60,000 nucleotides of DNA, taken from Membranipora membranacea. Its lineage: Eukaryota; Bryozoa; Gymnolaemata; Cheilostomatida; Membraniporidae. A program made the translations under genes and the position numbers. The notes under the pieces are model-generated. The model had not been told where the DNA came from. It made no database searches and saw only the letters and a program-made list of their open reading frames with translations. The stretch lies in NCBI GenBank assembly GCA_914767715.1, contig OU612067.1:8744001-8804000 (forward strand), read 5' to 3'. Shown in pieces: positions 49,401 to 60,000 of this stretch (position 1 is the stretch's first letter; the number at the start of each line of letters is the position of its first letter).

Positions 49401-52400
49401 CATTCTTTGCTAATCTAATTTTGGGGAGTAATTAGTCAAAACTTAATAAATTCTTGGCTACCGATTCTATTAGAAGGAGAAACCATGAAATGCATTACCT
49501 CAAACCTGCTCAATCTGTATAAAGGATATGCTAATAAATTCCTAACTTATGGCAATATCCAAATTAGATTTTTCCTTATCTGGCCGATTTTTATAAGGTT
49601 TTGAAAGTTGGATACAAGAAATATTTGCCGGTTATTCCACATAAGTACGTCACATATTCACAAATACATTGGGAAAGACCCATCAATCTTATGGTAGAAG
49701 CTCTTCATTACCAAACCAGTATGGGAATTTTTTAGTAATAAACACATTTTTCGGGAAACCAGATAGAATCTTGACATTTTAAGAGTTGTGGACATCACCT
49801 CCAGACATTCATTACGGCATACATTGCATACGAACAAAACCGCCTCAAGCTTAACTTACAAAATAACAATGTTCATGGAGAGCTCTTGAGATGGTGACCG
49901 CCCTTTGCACGGGTTGCAGGTGGGATGTAATTTCAGTCACGATTTAGTATTTTTTACAAATTTTACATCAAAAACTTTTAAAATGGATAGGCTTACTGGT
50001 GCGCATTTCGCACTTTACAAACTTTAGAGGGTGGAGGTATTAAAAAGGTGCACTGATTACATAACCGCAATCCCTTCATCTCACCAGATCTAGTAAACAC
50101 CAGCTAGCAGTCAGGCGGGTGTTGATGAGATGATTATTCCGCAATCAGATAATTCAAAATGCCATCAACCAGGATCAAAGAGAGATAAGTCGATAAATCT
50201 TCCATTAGAATGGCAGATGGGCAATCTATGATATCACTATTCCCAGGGTTCCCTGTCACTTCGCGCCACCCACAGAAGCATGTGTGTCGTCGTCGGGTGC
50301 TGTAGTACTACTGTATGTTAGTCTGAGTACTTAACCAACTGCTTGGAGTAATTTTGTTGAACATGGCTATCAAAAACCCCTAAACAACTTGTTGAACTAC
50401 AACTACATGGTTAATCCAAATCCCAGATAAAACCGGACATAGTAAATTAAATAATGACAATGTCTCCTCCATGAGTGTGGACTCAATTATCAGAAGTGGA
50501 TTGATTGAGATCTATTTGTATTGCTTTCCGACTTCCATTTCCATATATACCCTACACCCCAGTCTTCCTTGTCTGGAGTAGTGAAGTGCTCTTGAAAGAA
50601 CAGGCGACATTTAGGCAGGGAGAATTCTCCCTGATTTAGGCCACTCAATTCCTTCATCATGAGAAGACAATTTTCACATTCATAGTCCAATCGCATAAAG
50701 CAAATTTGCTTGAACAACTATCGACTACATCCGATCAGTGGCCTGATGTAATATAAAAACCATTAACTGTTTAAATGGTTGAAAAGGAATTATGATAAAA
50801 ACATTAAAAGTGAGGAAGCAACAACAACTAGAATCAGATCATATCTGACAAACTGTTTCCCGATCGGATTGCCACATGTTATTGCTGGCGACAAAAATCT
50901 TAGTAATCCATTTTCCGATCCAGATGCACCATCATTTGCCAACACTATCCTTTTCCCTCTTCTGACACTGAGATGACTTAAAGTTCGACCTGTTACTATT
51001 ATGCTGGATGTGGATCCAGGCAAGAAACTCTAACAGCAGAAGCAGGGACAAGCGAGAATTCCTCAACAGGGCGTTTGTTGACAACTCATCAATGGAAACA
51101 CCAGTGGATTAATGTTGTAGTATTCCAGCTGTCACAGGTTTTGATTTGCTGTCATAGATTTTTAGTAGGTTTAGCCCTTATTTTCCAGTCGAGTCAGATC
51201 CGACGTGCAACATAATGCAATCTCCTCCCATAGGATATAGAGTAAACCAGAGATAAACTTTAGAAATCTAATTTTCTCTACAGTTGTTGAGATGAATCAT
51301 AACGACTATGCTCGAACAGTTAGTCCTAGATTTACATAACACCTCTTGTGGCCTCTCAGTATTTCACCCATAGGCCTAAGCATGATTGATTGCCTACCTG
51401 AATATCAACAAAAGTGTCCAGTTGCATAACTAGATATTCCAAACATTCTCACATGGTCACCGACCCTGCCCACAAGACCTTCATGAACTATATGACCCCT
51501 CCAGTGTTGCTTGCACACGATATTGGACATGCACGTGTATGTATGCATGAGAGCAGTGAACGAGGATATCGGCGCTGAATAATTTACCTTCAATAGAGAT
51601 AAAAGTTTGATGCTAGTGAACGCTGATGAACCTTTGTGTGACCGGAGAGTCTCAAGGTCCCGCAGAGGTTAATGGTCAAATTGTGAATTGTCACTAAAAA
51701 GAGATGGGTGTTTGACTTGTCAGGAATTCTAGAAATTAAATCTAGCAGAGATATTTATGTCCCATCTTTGCCAGCTTAAGTTTTAACTTATCGATGACCG
51801 GCTTCCTTAAGATTATACCAATCGACCTCTCTTGATTAAGCAGCAAAAACTGAATTCGAAGCACCTGATGAAAACAAACCATCTGTTGTGACTTCTTATC
51901 GACAGGCTGATAGCAAGGTGCCATAATCGACAACAACCCATCCATATTTTTTTGCCAATTTCCAATTATTATTCTCAGATTGATAAACTGATGGAGAGTG
52001 ATAAAGTTTTGACATCTCTAGTAATCCACCCTAAGTAATTATACAGATTAGAATCGTGTGCACAGATGTCATTTTTTAAGTTATGAAACTACTAATATTT
52101 TCATATCTGCTAACCGGGAATCTGCAAAAAAACACCCAAATTGATATTCCTTTGTTGAATGAAACAAAGTTATAGCAAACTTGAAAGCCTATTTTGATAG
52201 ATGTGTCAAGAGGAGGAAAAAACCTTAATTCACAGGATGCAGCTGTATTTTTTCATTCCAGACTGAACCTCTTTAAATTTACCACAAGTTCCTTTGTTAA
52301 ATTAATTCATTTAAATTAATTTGGGTTTGTTTCTTGTGTTTCCTAATGCATGAATGAAAATTCTTTGAGGTAAATTTAGTTGAACCTTAAAAAATTAATT

Positions 52401-55400
52401 ACATATCTTGGTTGACCCCAGACACTGACAACACCTACCCTTTATATATTTGAATTCCAAACTTTTTCCTAACAATTTTATCTCTTAAAATTCCAAGTCT
52501 CCAGACCTTCCGATTCTGCGGAAGATATGGAAGCATTTCTAGACCACATCAATTCATAAATCTAGAATATCTAACCAAACAACTTTCATTGAGATTGATC
52601 ATCGAACTTATCAGCAAATCTATCCAGTAGACCGCTTTGGTCTTGGAACTTTTATAATTGATGGAAAAGAAGAACTTCCCAAATTGGTAGCAATGGTAGT
52701 GATCCTACAATGATTAAAGACCCTTTGCTGTAAAGTTTACATGAGAATCTACTTGCAAACAGCGCAACTTCACTGGCTAATCTGATTTTAAATTATCTAC
52801 TTTCTGAAGGAAATTAGAAGCTTGCTTTGAGGACATATTTTGTCTAGCTTCCTCTATTCTTGGTGCAGGGATCATTTAGATTTGAGAGGTTTCCCATCCA
52901 TCAGGCAAAGCTTTTTTTGCCTGCGTCTAATAAGGATGCTGAACCCTGGCGTGCTCTAGATATCATTACTAGAGCTTCAACAGATTATCATGTTATCCCA
53001 TAAGAATATCTTTATCCAATAAAGACCCATAATTTTTCCCCAAGTCAGAAAAATTGTCAGATTAAACGGTGCAAAGACTAAATCTGGAACACAACTTTTT
53101 CTAAGTGTCAAATGTCAATCAGCACACGATTAAAACTTCAGATTCAATTTCAATTTGCATGAAAAAACGTAGTCTTGGTATTGTTAAGCTGCTTAGTGGG
53201 CGATTGGTAACAGAACTTGCTACCTGGCAATCCTATCCTATCTCCGGAACTCAATCTTGTAATTCAGGTTCCGTAATACAATTGACTTTTTTACGCTCAC
53301 CTAGTTTTTCTGTATTTATAGTTTCACCCACTCCTCTTTTTCTATGAATAGAAAATAGTTGGCATGTGCCATATTTGGTGCCAAGTCGCACTCCAGTTTG
53401 CAGACAGACTTGATGTGCTAAGGGAAAATCAGCAGGCAACCCTTAGTTAAGAACTTATTTTCTGTTCTTTTGGAGGATTTACTTCTTAGACCAGGGACCA
53501 GACTATAGATAGACCAATAGACCGAGAAATAAACTGTCTAACTGCAGCACAGATGTAGGCCTTTTCAATTTTGTTCTCATTTCGAGTTGTCCCCCTTTAC
53601 ATGTTTGCCTTGACTGGTTGGCTGATGACTAGCTGATGTGGAGCCACTCTGAATACAAGCATGATGGACTGAACATTATCTGATTACCAACTGGCGATTG
53701 CACACAGGACTCTGTATAGTCAACACCTAGTCTGAGCCCCCAAGAGCCTTATCCCCACCCCCCCCCCCCTGCCCAACGGCAACATGGAAGTCAACACTCC
53801 ATCGATCGCAGGTTTGACCAGCTGCAAGTAAGGGCAGTTGTACTACAGGCAGGTAAAGCAAGTCATATTACATCAAGAGTAAGGAAAAAATGTGAGGCAA
53901 TTCTGGCGGTGACCTTTTCTGATAGATTTAAGAGGAAATTAAAGTTAATTTGTAATCATGATACTTCCAATATGGTATGCAGATCGAACAAGACTGAGTA
54001 TCTGTAGTATAATTTCTACGCAACCTCGGCACATCTGAATAATTAACAAGAATATCAATGATGGAAAATGCAAATTCAGGTTGTCACTTCTTTTCCAAAT
54101 GGTAGAAGAGGAAAAGCCATCCTTATTAGCAAATCCTGTCTCCTCCCTCCCCAGTGCAGTGGAGTACGCCACGCCATGAATGAAATATGATATTGTTTAG
54201 AAGAAGGAGTGTGCCAAACGTTGTTGTTCGTCGCATCTGCCAAACTTACGACAGAAGAATAGGTAATTTATATCCCCACTGAAGCGCAAGTCATGGTTAT
54301 ATGAATTTGAGAGGTCGGGCATATGTTACACGAGGCATAAAAATTGCAAAATGTAATATTTTACAAGTGGCCATTAGCTAATGTTCCAAGCTATTGGCCA
54401 TAAATTCGAGAACAAAACCCTTGGAATCAATAAATTTACATGAATGTTATCAGGTCCGTCTTTCATCTAGGCAGTCAAGTTTCCTATTTTGGCACCTTTT
54501 CAAGTGGCTCGAGCTGTCTCCTAGATACACAAACACAAAAAATGGCTGCGATCCAAGGGTGAACTGTTTGGTTGTCAAGTAACACTGCTAAACTCATTGA
54601 TACCCATGTGACAGGCTGTCCACAGAGTTAAATTAGTATACACATGTTAATTTTTGGCAAAATTTTGGCAAAAATCGTCAAGAGTTTGACAATGACTGCT
54701 CAACACAGTATCTATTTCAAGAATTAGAATTTATAATTTCTTGTGTTATTGCAGATTCTGAGATGGTTATGTTGCATATTTACATTTTTGGTCTTTTCCA
54801 GTTCAATGAATGGGTAATCCGACTGCACATTTCCATATATTATCAATTTTTGTATATTTTTACTTTCTCAAATAGCTACGTTTTACTTTCTTTGTGGCAT
54901 TTGTGCATGTAAATAACATCACGAGACAAACAGCAAAACTCAAAGCAAGGCGACAACAGGAGTTAATTTCCTGTTATGCCACACAAATCAATTCAATCTA
55001 TTGAGTAGCTGCTTAGCATCTACTCGGCTCAATTTTAAGCATAATGAGCAACTCATCTCGACTGAGAGACACTCTTGTCTACTGCTGGCTTGTTGCAGTT
55101 GGACTCTTTGAGACACGCTTCCTTAGATCTGACATAGAGTAGTGTTGATATGGAAGTTTTTGACAATAATAATAGAACTGCGATAATCTTCTCTTGTCGA
55201 TTCTAACGAACACTTGATGACCATACTGATGGATGGTAAAATTCTCAGATACGTCAATATTTCAATCAACCAAACCCACGCTTCAGGACAAAACAACAAA
55301 CCAACATCGAGGGGCTACCTGCATACCGATGTCACTGACACATCAGCAACAACATGAGGAGACGACGCAGTTTTACACAATTTACCTATTGCAAAAATGT

Positions 55401-58400
55401 GCTATTACCTCATTACATAGTTTCACCAAAGACCCAGTACGACAATGGAGTTCACAACAATGTCATACTCAAAGAGCTGTAAGCCTATGGCTATATCCAG
55501 TACCTTAATTACCAAGTAGTTTATACGCTAGATAGAGCAGAGTCACATTTATCACAGTAAATTATCGCCCTGTTGACGTACAGTATCATTTAGATGCAGT
55601 TGAGATAATTTATGGACAAGCAATCAAAGGGTAAATTGTAGGCAAGATGTTGGAAAATAAAAACAAATTGCTGTAATTCTAAGTCCGGGCGACATATTGG
55701 ACGTCAGTGCAATTTGCAGATGCATTTTAAGGAGGTATAGCTATTCCAAGACAGCACAGAATGGTAATGGGATATCTGTTAAGTGATCTAGACAAAGATG
55801 CCTATCATGTAACTAGAATAGATTGAAACCCTACGTCAACCAATTAAAGGCAGCAGAGGCAGAATTATCCTAGTTTTAAAGTTTGTGAACATGATTTGTG
55901 TCACAAAGCAATATCACGAACATTCACACTTCCCTAGAAAGTTATAATAAAACAGACCATGCAATAGTATCGCACATACCACAAATCGCACTACGAATCA
56001 AAATAAAGATAAGACTTGAACCAGCAAATCACTAGGCAGGCAACACAGACATGCAACCAGACCAGCTTGCAGAGCAGTCTCTCAAGCCTGACATTCTAAA
56101 TCGTCCACAATAAGCACTCAAATAATCTTTCCACATGCGCTATTTTCCCATTCATCTACATGTGTGGCAGATTGGACGCAAACAATACCTTTAGTGCGCC
56201 GAGATGAGTTTTTCCTTATACTGATTGGAGGTTTGACAGACTCTGTCGGCACACAATCATACATATCACCTGATGTTGTCATGTCATTAGAGTCTTCCTG
56301 GGGACAGAGAATGAGACGCCACAACCATCATTAGTTTGCTTTTGGGGAGTTTGCTCGAAGCAGGGTTTACTGATGTTGAATCAACTGCTTTTTGCTATAC
56401 TTGATTATCATCAGAACATACTTTCTCATATCATGGAAGGTGTAATATCACATCTAAATTATCGGGAGTTACGATCACCTGATAAAAAGGCAGAATACTC
56501 CTCCTTTACATAAAACTATCACCAAGATTTCATTTTAACGGAGTGTGTTATCAAGATCAATGGATAGATAGGAGTCCCTGGGTTTCACATCTAAATACCT
56601 CTTGTTATATCTCAATATGAGAGGTTTCTATGAGTATAATCAAACCATGCCAATCATAACACAAGATACCCGACACTTTAATGTATAACCGAGATACTGA
56701 CTACACAGGATGACTGAGATTGAATGTAGTCGGGATGCAGGCCGATCGGACCATAACAAATCAGGGAGACTAACGTACAATCATACAAATTACACTTACT
56801 GTTTCTAAAGTGAAATCTAAAACGATAGATAATGACAACAATAAACTAGCCATTCCAACAGACCAACTTACAACTTCAAACTTCCCTGAACTTTCTAAGC
56901 CACAGCTGAAACAATCAGATGCTATTGTATCAAGTTAAAACCTTATGAGATTATCTGTGATCTTTGGGGCATTATCTCTAGATGAATGCCTTCTCAGAAT
57001 GCAAAATTTATCCCCCAATCAATCTTCACCTTTTGATGACTTCAACAATCCAGTCACAGTATGTAATGTAATATAATTATAATTTCAATAGTAACCATTG
57101 CAGTAAAAGAGTCATTTATAGCCCTTTTACCAATCAGATAACCAAGCGTAGAGGGTACATGCAGATCATACAAGAAGATGAAGTGAAGCAAATGAAAGTT
57201 TCGTGTTGCTTTACAGGTATGATTTTGAGGAGGGAGATGGCGAATATATTCGCTGATACAATGATGATTTTAATGTTCATTACCCAATAGTAGCCTTCCC
57301 ACAATGCACCATGAGTCTGGTATTTCCAGAGCAATCAGAACAAACTATTACATTTTTATTCATGTCTATTGAGGGTAAAGAATGAGAATACTCTGATGTG
57401 TGGCGTCTTTCAAGGAGGGATAGGGAAATTTGATTAGTTAGGTCTAGGAATATCACAAACTTTAGCTGTAAAGCTATCATTTTGCTTATATAAATGACTT
57501 GGCAAACTTATTAATAAGCCTTTTTGTAAGTTCTAAGGCATATTGGCAACTGAGCAGAGGCAGCAAACGTTGATTTGGTGAGGAAGCAAGTGAGATGGTT
57601 GAGGGATAGAGAGAACACTAATAAAATGCAGGATACCATACATTGTTCGGGCGGCGGCTGCCAACCAGATCGCAAAGGTGAAAGTGAAATTTCATCATCA
57701 CCACTTGATCCAGTGCATGTGTCCTCATCAGATTCAGGTTGGAGAACGTCTAAATGGGTATCATTAAGGGATCCATTAAGGGCAGGGATAAACATGCAGG
57801 AATCAGGGAGCTTCTGATAACTCCCTACAGGAATAGGCATGAAAATGTGCCAATTTTACTGGAAGTTATGCTCCCCTTAGTAAAAAAGGAGACAAACCCT
57901 TAGTCACTTGAATATATTTGGAAATTGCTGACAAAAACTTCCACTGTGACATGAGACATATATGAGTGGGCTGCAAGGGTGGCTTGATAATTTTAGTTTT
58001 TAAATTAACTAGCAATATCTCCTACTTAATGTAATACCTCACTTATAGGTCTGGCGACTTTAAAAGTGAGATATTAAAGTTGTATATCTGAACTCCTGAG
58101 AAGGATATAATAGGAGATAATGTGGTGGTACAATCACTATAGAGAAAGCACCACAAACTCTCTCATCATAACCTCCTAAGGGCCTTTGTGCCGCAGTGAT
58201 ATCAAACCTGACCACAGAGATGATTGGGCAGTGTTTGAAACCAGAGCAAGACAAAACATTAAAAAATGAGTTTGAGCACTCAAACTGTAGTCCAGTAACT
58301 TTAGTGTGTAATTGGTAAACATGATTGTACAACAGTCTGAACGCTCAGACTCAACAGTACAGCAGACATACCCTCGTAGTCTGAGTTTGGTTCATCATCT

Positions 58401-59969
58401 TCCTCTTCTTGAGGTGTTGGGGGTAGATCTCTGGTAGGCGCTCCTCTCGGCTGATTGTGACTCTGCTGTGGGTACCCGTTCCCGTTTGGTAAGCTGGGTG
58501 GCGGTCGTCTACCAGGGACAGCGACAGGGAATTGTTCTGGCGGTACGTACTGTATAATTCATCGTAAGTTTATTAGAAGATTGGAGGTTTGATAAAGGTG
58601 ACCAATCACAAAATATCAGGAAAATAATAATTCCAATCACACATTACTTTGATCAGAGCCATTGATGTTACACATCTGTGGGCGAGACCCTCATTTATAA
58701 TTACGAACCAGGACATTCCTTCAATAAGACAAATTTGTTCCCTTATCTTTCACTCAAAATGTTTTAGTACAACCAACGAGTGAGCGATATGGGAACGAGA
58801 CCTCGCAGGTCTCATCCACCCACTGAGTGAGCGAGACCTGTTAGTAGTGTCGTACCCATATTGCTCGTAATCAAAATACCCCCTGCATCACAAATTAGGA
58901 CACATCACTGGACACTGGTTGCAATGCTGACTAATGGCAGCGAATTTCACTGGCTATAACCATCAAGTTGGCCTGAGTGAGTGAGAGATAATTATTTTCA
59001 AGACATTTTGGTTCTATCAAACATTTGTTGTTTGACAGTCAACTGATAAAAACAACAACAAATATCTGTTTACTTATACTTCTATAGCATGAGTGGGAAT
59101 ATACAAGCTTTTGCAGCATAAAAAACCCCAAGCGCTATCAAATAGAGCCTGAGTGTGCAGGATGATACAACAAGAAAGTTGGAATATTCATATCCAGCTA
59201 ATCATGACAAGTTTTGTTGTTGTGCTGCCCCCCCCTCCTAGAATAAGTTTGATCCAGTTTGCCTGCATACTAATTACTCTTCTTCCTCTGGTCACACCGC
59301 AGTGGAGGGAGAGCAACTCCGAATACAGGCAAGGGGACCAAACTCGGATCCCCCTCCCCCACCCATAATAAAGCTTGTCAGGGCTGGCTAATTCTTGTCT
59401 CATACTCACATCCAGACCATCTTCCTGTCCATCCACCTGTCCATCATCTGAGTATTCATCATCGTCATCCCACTCACCCTCGTCCATCTCGTCTAAAAGA
59501 TACACATAAAAATATACATATATAATATATAATATAATATATACATAAGCGGTTTGGACACTCATTATGAATTATTCAATGAGGTTTTTTTCTTATATAC
59601 AAACTTCAATGAGCACAAATTTACCTGAGTCACAGTAAGGGTTTAAGCAGGGAGGGAGGGAGGGTCGCACCCTCCCTGGTTTAAGTGATGCTACCTGTTG
59701 CTTACTCTGCTAGTAAACTTAGTGACTTGAAACTGACTTAATTTAGAGATTTCGGTGATGATTTGAGGGAAGGTGTTATATACCTACCTCTAAGACCTAA
59801 ATGGCTATATGAGATCTAGACTTGGAAAAGCATTAAAAGTATTTAAAGACAATCTCACTCAATGATTATATAAAACTTTATAAAATTACACGTCTTACCT
59901 CCTGAGCCTACTTCGTATATGTCGTCTGGATTGTTGTATTTAAACTCTTGTATGACGTATATTATGGCA
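27555..59969 (-). CDS. SLP-76/BLNK-like SH2 adaptor, 14 visible coding exons (N-terminus beyond the right edge)
   Basis: Exons: 59969-59899, 59492-59410, 58549-58372, 57824-57637, 56297-56189, 33500-33274, 32881-32764, 32122-31985, 31344-31168, 30816-30124, 29769-29599, 29209-29160, 28441-28214 and 27665-27555. All are GT-AG and phase-compatible, for 2542 nt and at least 846 residues. The N-terminal part is acidic with tyrosine motifs (IYEVG, DYVPP after splicing, DYEG, MYDCVP, NYEETD, NYEEVS). The middle is proline-rich, with five KPLP-type repeats. The end is an SH2 domain with FVVRKS (the phosphotyrosine-binding arginine). This order is that of LCP2/SLP-76, BLNK and CLNK, which link tyrosine kinases to PLC-gamma and Vav. 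A SAM domain, if present, would lie outside the window. The protein is longer than vertebrate members. Confidence 0.85.
28497..28584. repeat. Imperfect inverted repeat in an adaptor intron
   Basis: GTAGTATTTCATTTTCAACC and GGTTGATAATGAAATGCTAC pair with few mismatches around a pyrimidine-rich loop. Probably a small foldback element. Confidence 0.75.
28810..28913. mobile_element. Foldback/MITE family, copy 1 (about 104 bp)
   Basis: TTTGATCCATTTGCCCGCAT, CCGAGTTGCTCCCC and CACTGG pair with the right half reversed: CCAGTGGAGGGGGAGCAACT, then GCAAATGGATCAAA. Related copies are at 59246-59345 and 53575-53674. Confidence 0.8.
29254..29553. repeat. About 160 bp tandem duplication in an adaptor intron
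   Basis: AAGAATATTGATCAA..AGTGAA at 29266 recurs as AAGAATATTGACCAA..AGTGAA at 29424. Both copies end in a GTAGATTAAATTTAATTTTTGA-like segment. The copies have diverged by substitutions and small indels, and the array ends 46 bases before an exon. Confidence 0.75.
33805..33846. repeat. (GGAT)n / (GGGA)n microsatellite
   Basis: TGGATGGATGGATGG is followed 30 bases later by GGAGGGAGGGAGGGAG. Confidence 0.85.
36325..36361. repeat. 37 bp perfect palindrome
   Basis: AGCTACCATAGATATTCC, a single central A, then the exact reverse complement. It lies just before a larger palindrome. Confidence 0.9.
36373..36443. repeat. 71 bp perfect palindrome with a one-base centre
   Basis: The left arm begins ACAATGGTCTAAGGATAG and ends GCCTACAGG. 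After one central A the 35-base right arm is its exact reverse complement. It is 11 bases from the previous palindrome, which also has a single central A. Confidence 0.92.
40314..40447 (+). other. Possible membrane-segment exon upstream of the nested gene
   Basis: After an acceptor-like CTGTTACTAG, the frame reads NGFGLNRDFTPGQSATTV, then LFTIIGAVEVLFAVAWIANL, a convincing membrane helix, and stops at TAG. GFG plus a hydrophobic helix loosely recalls the second pore loop and last helix of two-pore potassium channels, but the TIGFGD signature is incomplete and no other channel exon was found. If spliced at the weak GTATTC donor it would continue in frame to the acceptor at 40602. Uncertain. 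Confidence 0.25.
40630..41952 (+). CDS. Nested gene: 440-residue serine-rich, probably disordered protein
   Basis: A single open frame lies on the strand opposite the host adaptor gene, inside its 22.7 kb intron. A strong acceptor (TTTTTTTTCAG) ends at 40602 and the frame is open from there, so upstream exons or a spliced leader exon are likely; the ATG at 40630 has A at -3. The protein is rich in Ser, Thr, Pro and basic residues. It has repeated basophilic sites (RRISE, RRASG, KRHSM, RRHSQ, RRRSF, RRPSQ), three LKIST repeats near residues 132-165, a DSGISS motif at 322-327 that fits the beta-TrCP degron pattern, and a short helical segment (LRQQFTDAVLQYLNERLE) near residue 360. No membrane segment or catalytic domain was seen. 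No family recognised. Confidence 0.7.
   Translation: MLKWAKTPQGSRRISECSLGSDFNFETSSTLSSDSSESGITDLSVPIRYHERRASGRPKSLALTSGDIIDLENFSELMNNTAVPRRAQRTASTGMYSSCSRAKRHSMFVETSSHRPASFSTPTPTNNNNDILKISTTSVTPSPESDEGVDTGVLKISTTSDSVLKISTADCDKPKSRNSFWKNLRAKAQGKKTEAGKKLSKAHSMSNLPAISPSTDTCKAYSDNTPSQQSHEVATPEQTPVTTLSYSTCHSPVIMRRHSQRQVPVAPESMSPATAARNRANVQRRRSFKLIKKQNENKKPKPFSKQMSEFSKEDYPITGSPDSGISSMRLPSNTDSDNEDKDSSPASPITPIDIESSSTDLTCLRQQFTDAVLQYLNERLEHKGIKSIKADRTSAISTASSTQSEDGAGDIFCYNTDTVMRRPSQRQQSQISNQTLEATQ
42891..42896 (+). promoter_or_regulatory. Candidate polyadenylation signal for the nested gene
   Basis: An AATAAA lies about 940 bases after the stop of the nested gene, followed by T-rich and GT-containing sequence. 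Another AATAAA occurs near 43108. Either could be used. Confidence 0.3.
45388..45705. repeat. Tandem duplication of an about 160 bp unit
   Basis: GGGGATTGCCCTGAAATCC, then GATTCGACTTGCGGC, then AAATTCTGTGGGTTT is repeated as GGGGATTGCTCTGAAATCC, GATTCGACTTGTGGC, AAATTCTGTGGGTTT about 160 bases later. Both copies end in CACCGGTGAAAGTT or CATCGGTGAAAGTT. Confidence 0.85.
46872..46887 (+). repeat. C16 homopolymer
   Basis: A run of sixteen C bases. Open frames crossing it on both strands are artefacts. Confidence 0.9.
53575..53674. mobile_element. Foldback/MITE family, copy 2 (degenerate)
   Basis: TTTCGAGTTGTCCCCC on the left and GGAGCCACTCTGAATACAAGC on the right match the corresponding arms of the elements at 28810 and 59246. 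Confidence 0.55.
53727..53786 (+). repeat. Copy 4 of the GC-rich dispersed repeat, with a C-run
   Basis: CTAGTCTGAGCCCCCAAGAG, then TTATCCCCACCCC with an expanded C-run, then TGCCCAACGGC. It lies 50 bases from the foldback copy. Confidence 0.6.
58776..58868. repeat. Imperfect inverted repeat in an adaptor intron
   Basis: ACGAGTGAGCGATATGGGAACGA pairs with TCGTACCCATATTGCTCGT. Inside is a second palindrome, GAGACCTCGCAGGTCTC. Confidence 0.65.
59246..59345. mobile_element. Foldback/MITE family, copy 3
   Basis: AGTTTGATCCAGTTTGCCTG on the left and GTGGAGGGAGAGCAACTCCG followed by ACAGGCAAGGGGACCAAACT on the right match copy 1 at 28810-28913. Confidence 0.7.
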
Positions 59970-60000
59970 CTAAAACATCAAACCATCATATAATATTACA

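Larger units (their letters stand above)
33501..56188 (-). other. 22.7 kb adaptor intron; mostly nothing recognised apart from the nested gene and repeats
   Basis: The flanking exons join phase 1 to phase 1 (AAAG to TTCCAGATGG, giving KVPDGPDG), which supports a single intron. Inside are a nested plus-strand gene (40630-41952), palindromes at 36325-36443, a tandem duplication at 45388-45705, a foldback copy at 53575, a dispersed repeat at 53727 and scattered C-runs. Stretches 34000-36300, 36500-40300, 42000-45350, 45750-53550 and 53800-56150 show only short open frames without domains or matched splice signals. Confidence 0.65.

Noticed and set aside
57575-57817. 80-residue plus-strand frame
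   Set aside because: It is antisense to an adaptor exon with a strong acceptor and donor and correct phases on both sides.

Overview
The window is animal (metazoan) genomic DNA: AT-rich, with GT-AG introns, exons that join in matching phase, tRNA-derived SINEs, a truncated non-LTR retrotransposon and many small inverted-repeat elements. The proteins (a ZIP13-like zinc transporter, two PPxY-tailed membrane proteins and an SLP-76/BLNK-like SH2 adaptor) fit an invertebrate metazoan. I cannot name the phylum from sequence alone. There is no bacterial organisation, CRISPR array or operon.

Layout, left to right. Positions 922-4145 (+) hold the last three coding exons of a ZIP13/ZIP7-type zinc transporter. 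Positions 6442-9101 (-) and 21571-25134 (-) hold two paralogous five-exon genes, A and B. By my reconstruction each encodes exactly 217 residues, with a signal peptide, an acidic ectodomain, one membrane segment and a short tail ending in a PPPY motif at residues 210-213. Between them, at about 11.3-14.7 kb and again at 20.3-21.6 kb, lies a divergent tandem array of about 250-400 bp units that I cannot assign to a known family. It is broken up by transposons, including a piggyBac relic, a 389 bp terminal-inverted-repeat element, MITEs and SINEs.

From 27555 to beyond the right edge (-) runs one very large gene. It has fourteen visible coding exons, all phase-compatible, for at least 846 residues. 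The protein has acidic tyrosine motifs, a long proline-rich middle and a C-terminal SH2 domain, the layout of the SLP-76/BLNK adaptor family. Its 22.7 kb intron (33501-56188) holds an oppositely oriented nested gene (40630-41952, +) for a 440-residue serine-rich protein with many basophilic-kinase-type sites and a DSGISS degron-like motif. The rest of that intron is non-coding as far as I can see, apart from two adjacent near-perfect palindromes at 36.3-36.4 kb and a tandem duplication at 45.4-45.7 kb.

The genes do not form an obvious pathway. The clearest shared theme is membrane-proximal signalling: PPxY-bearing membrane proteins next to an SH2 scaffold. That functional link is inference only. 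Exon boundaries were read by eye from splice consensus and phase and may be off by a base or two.
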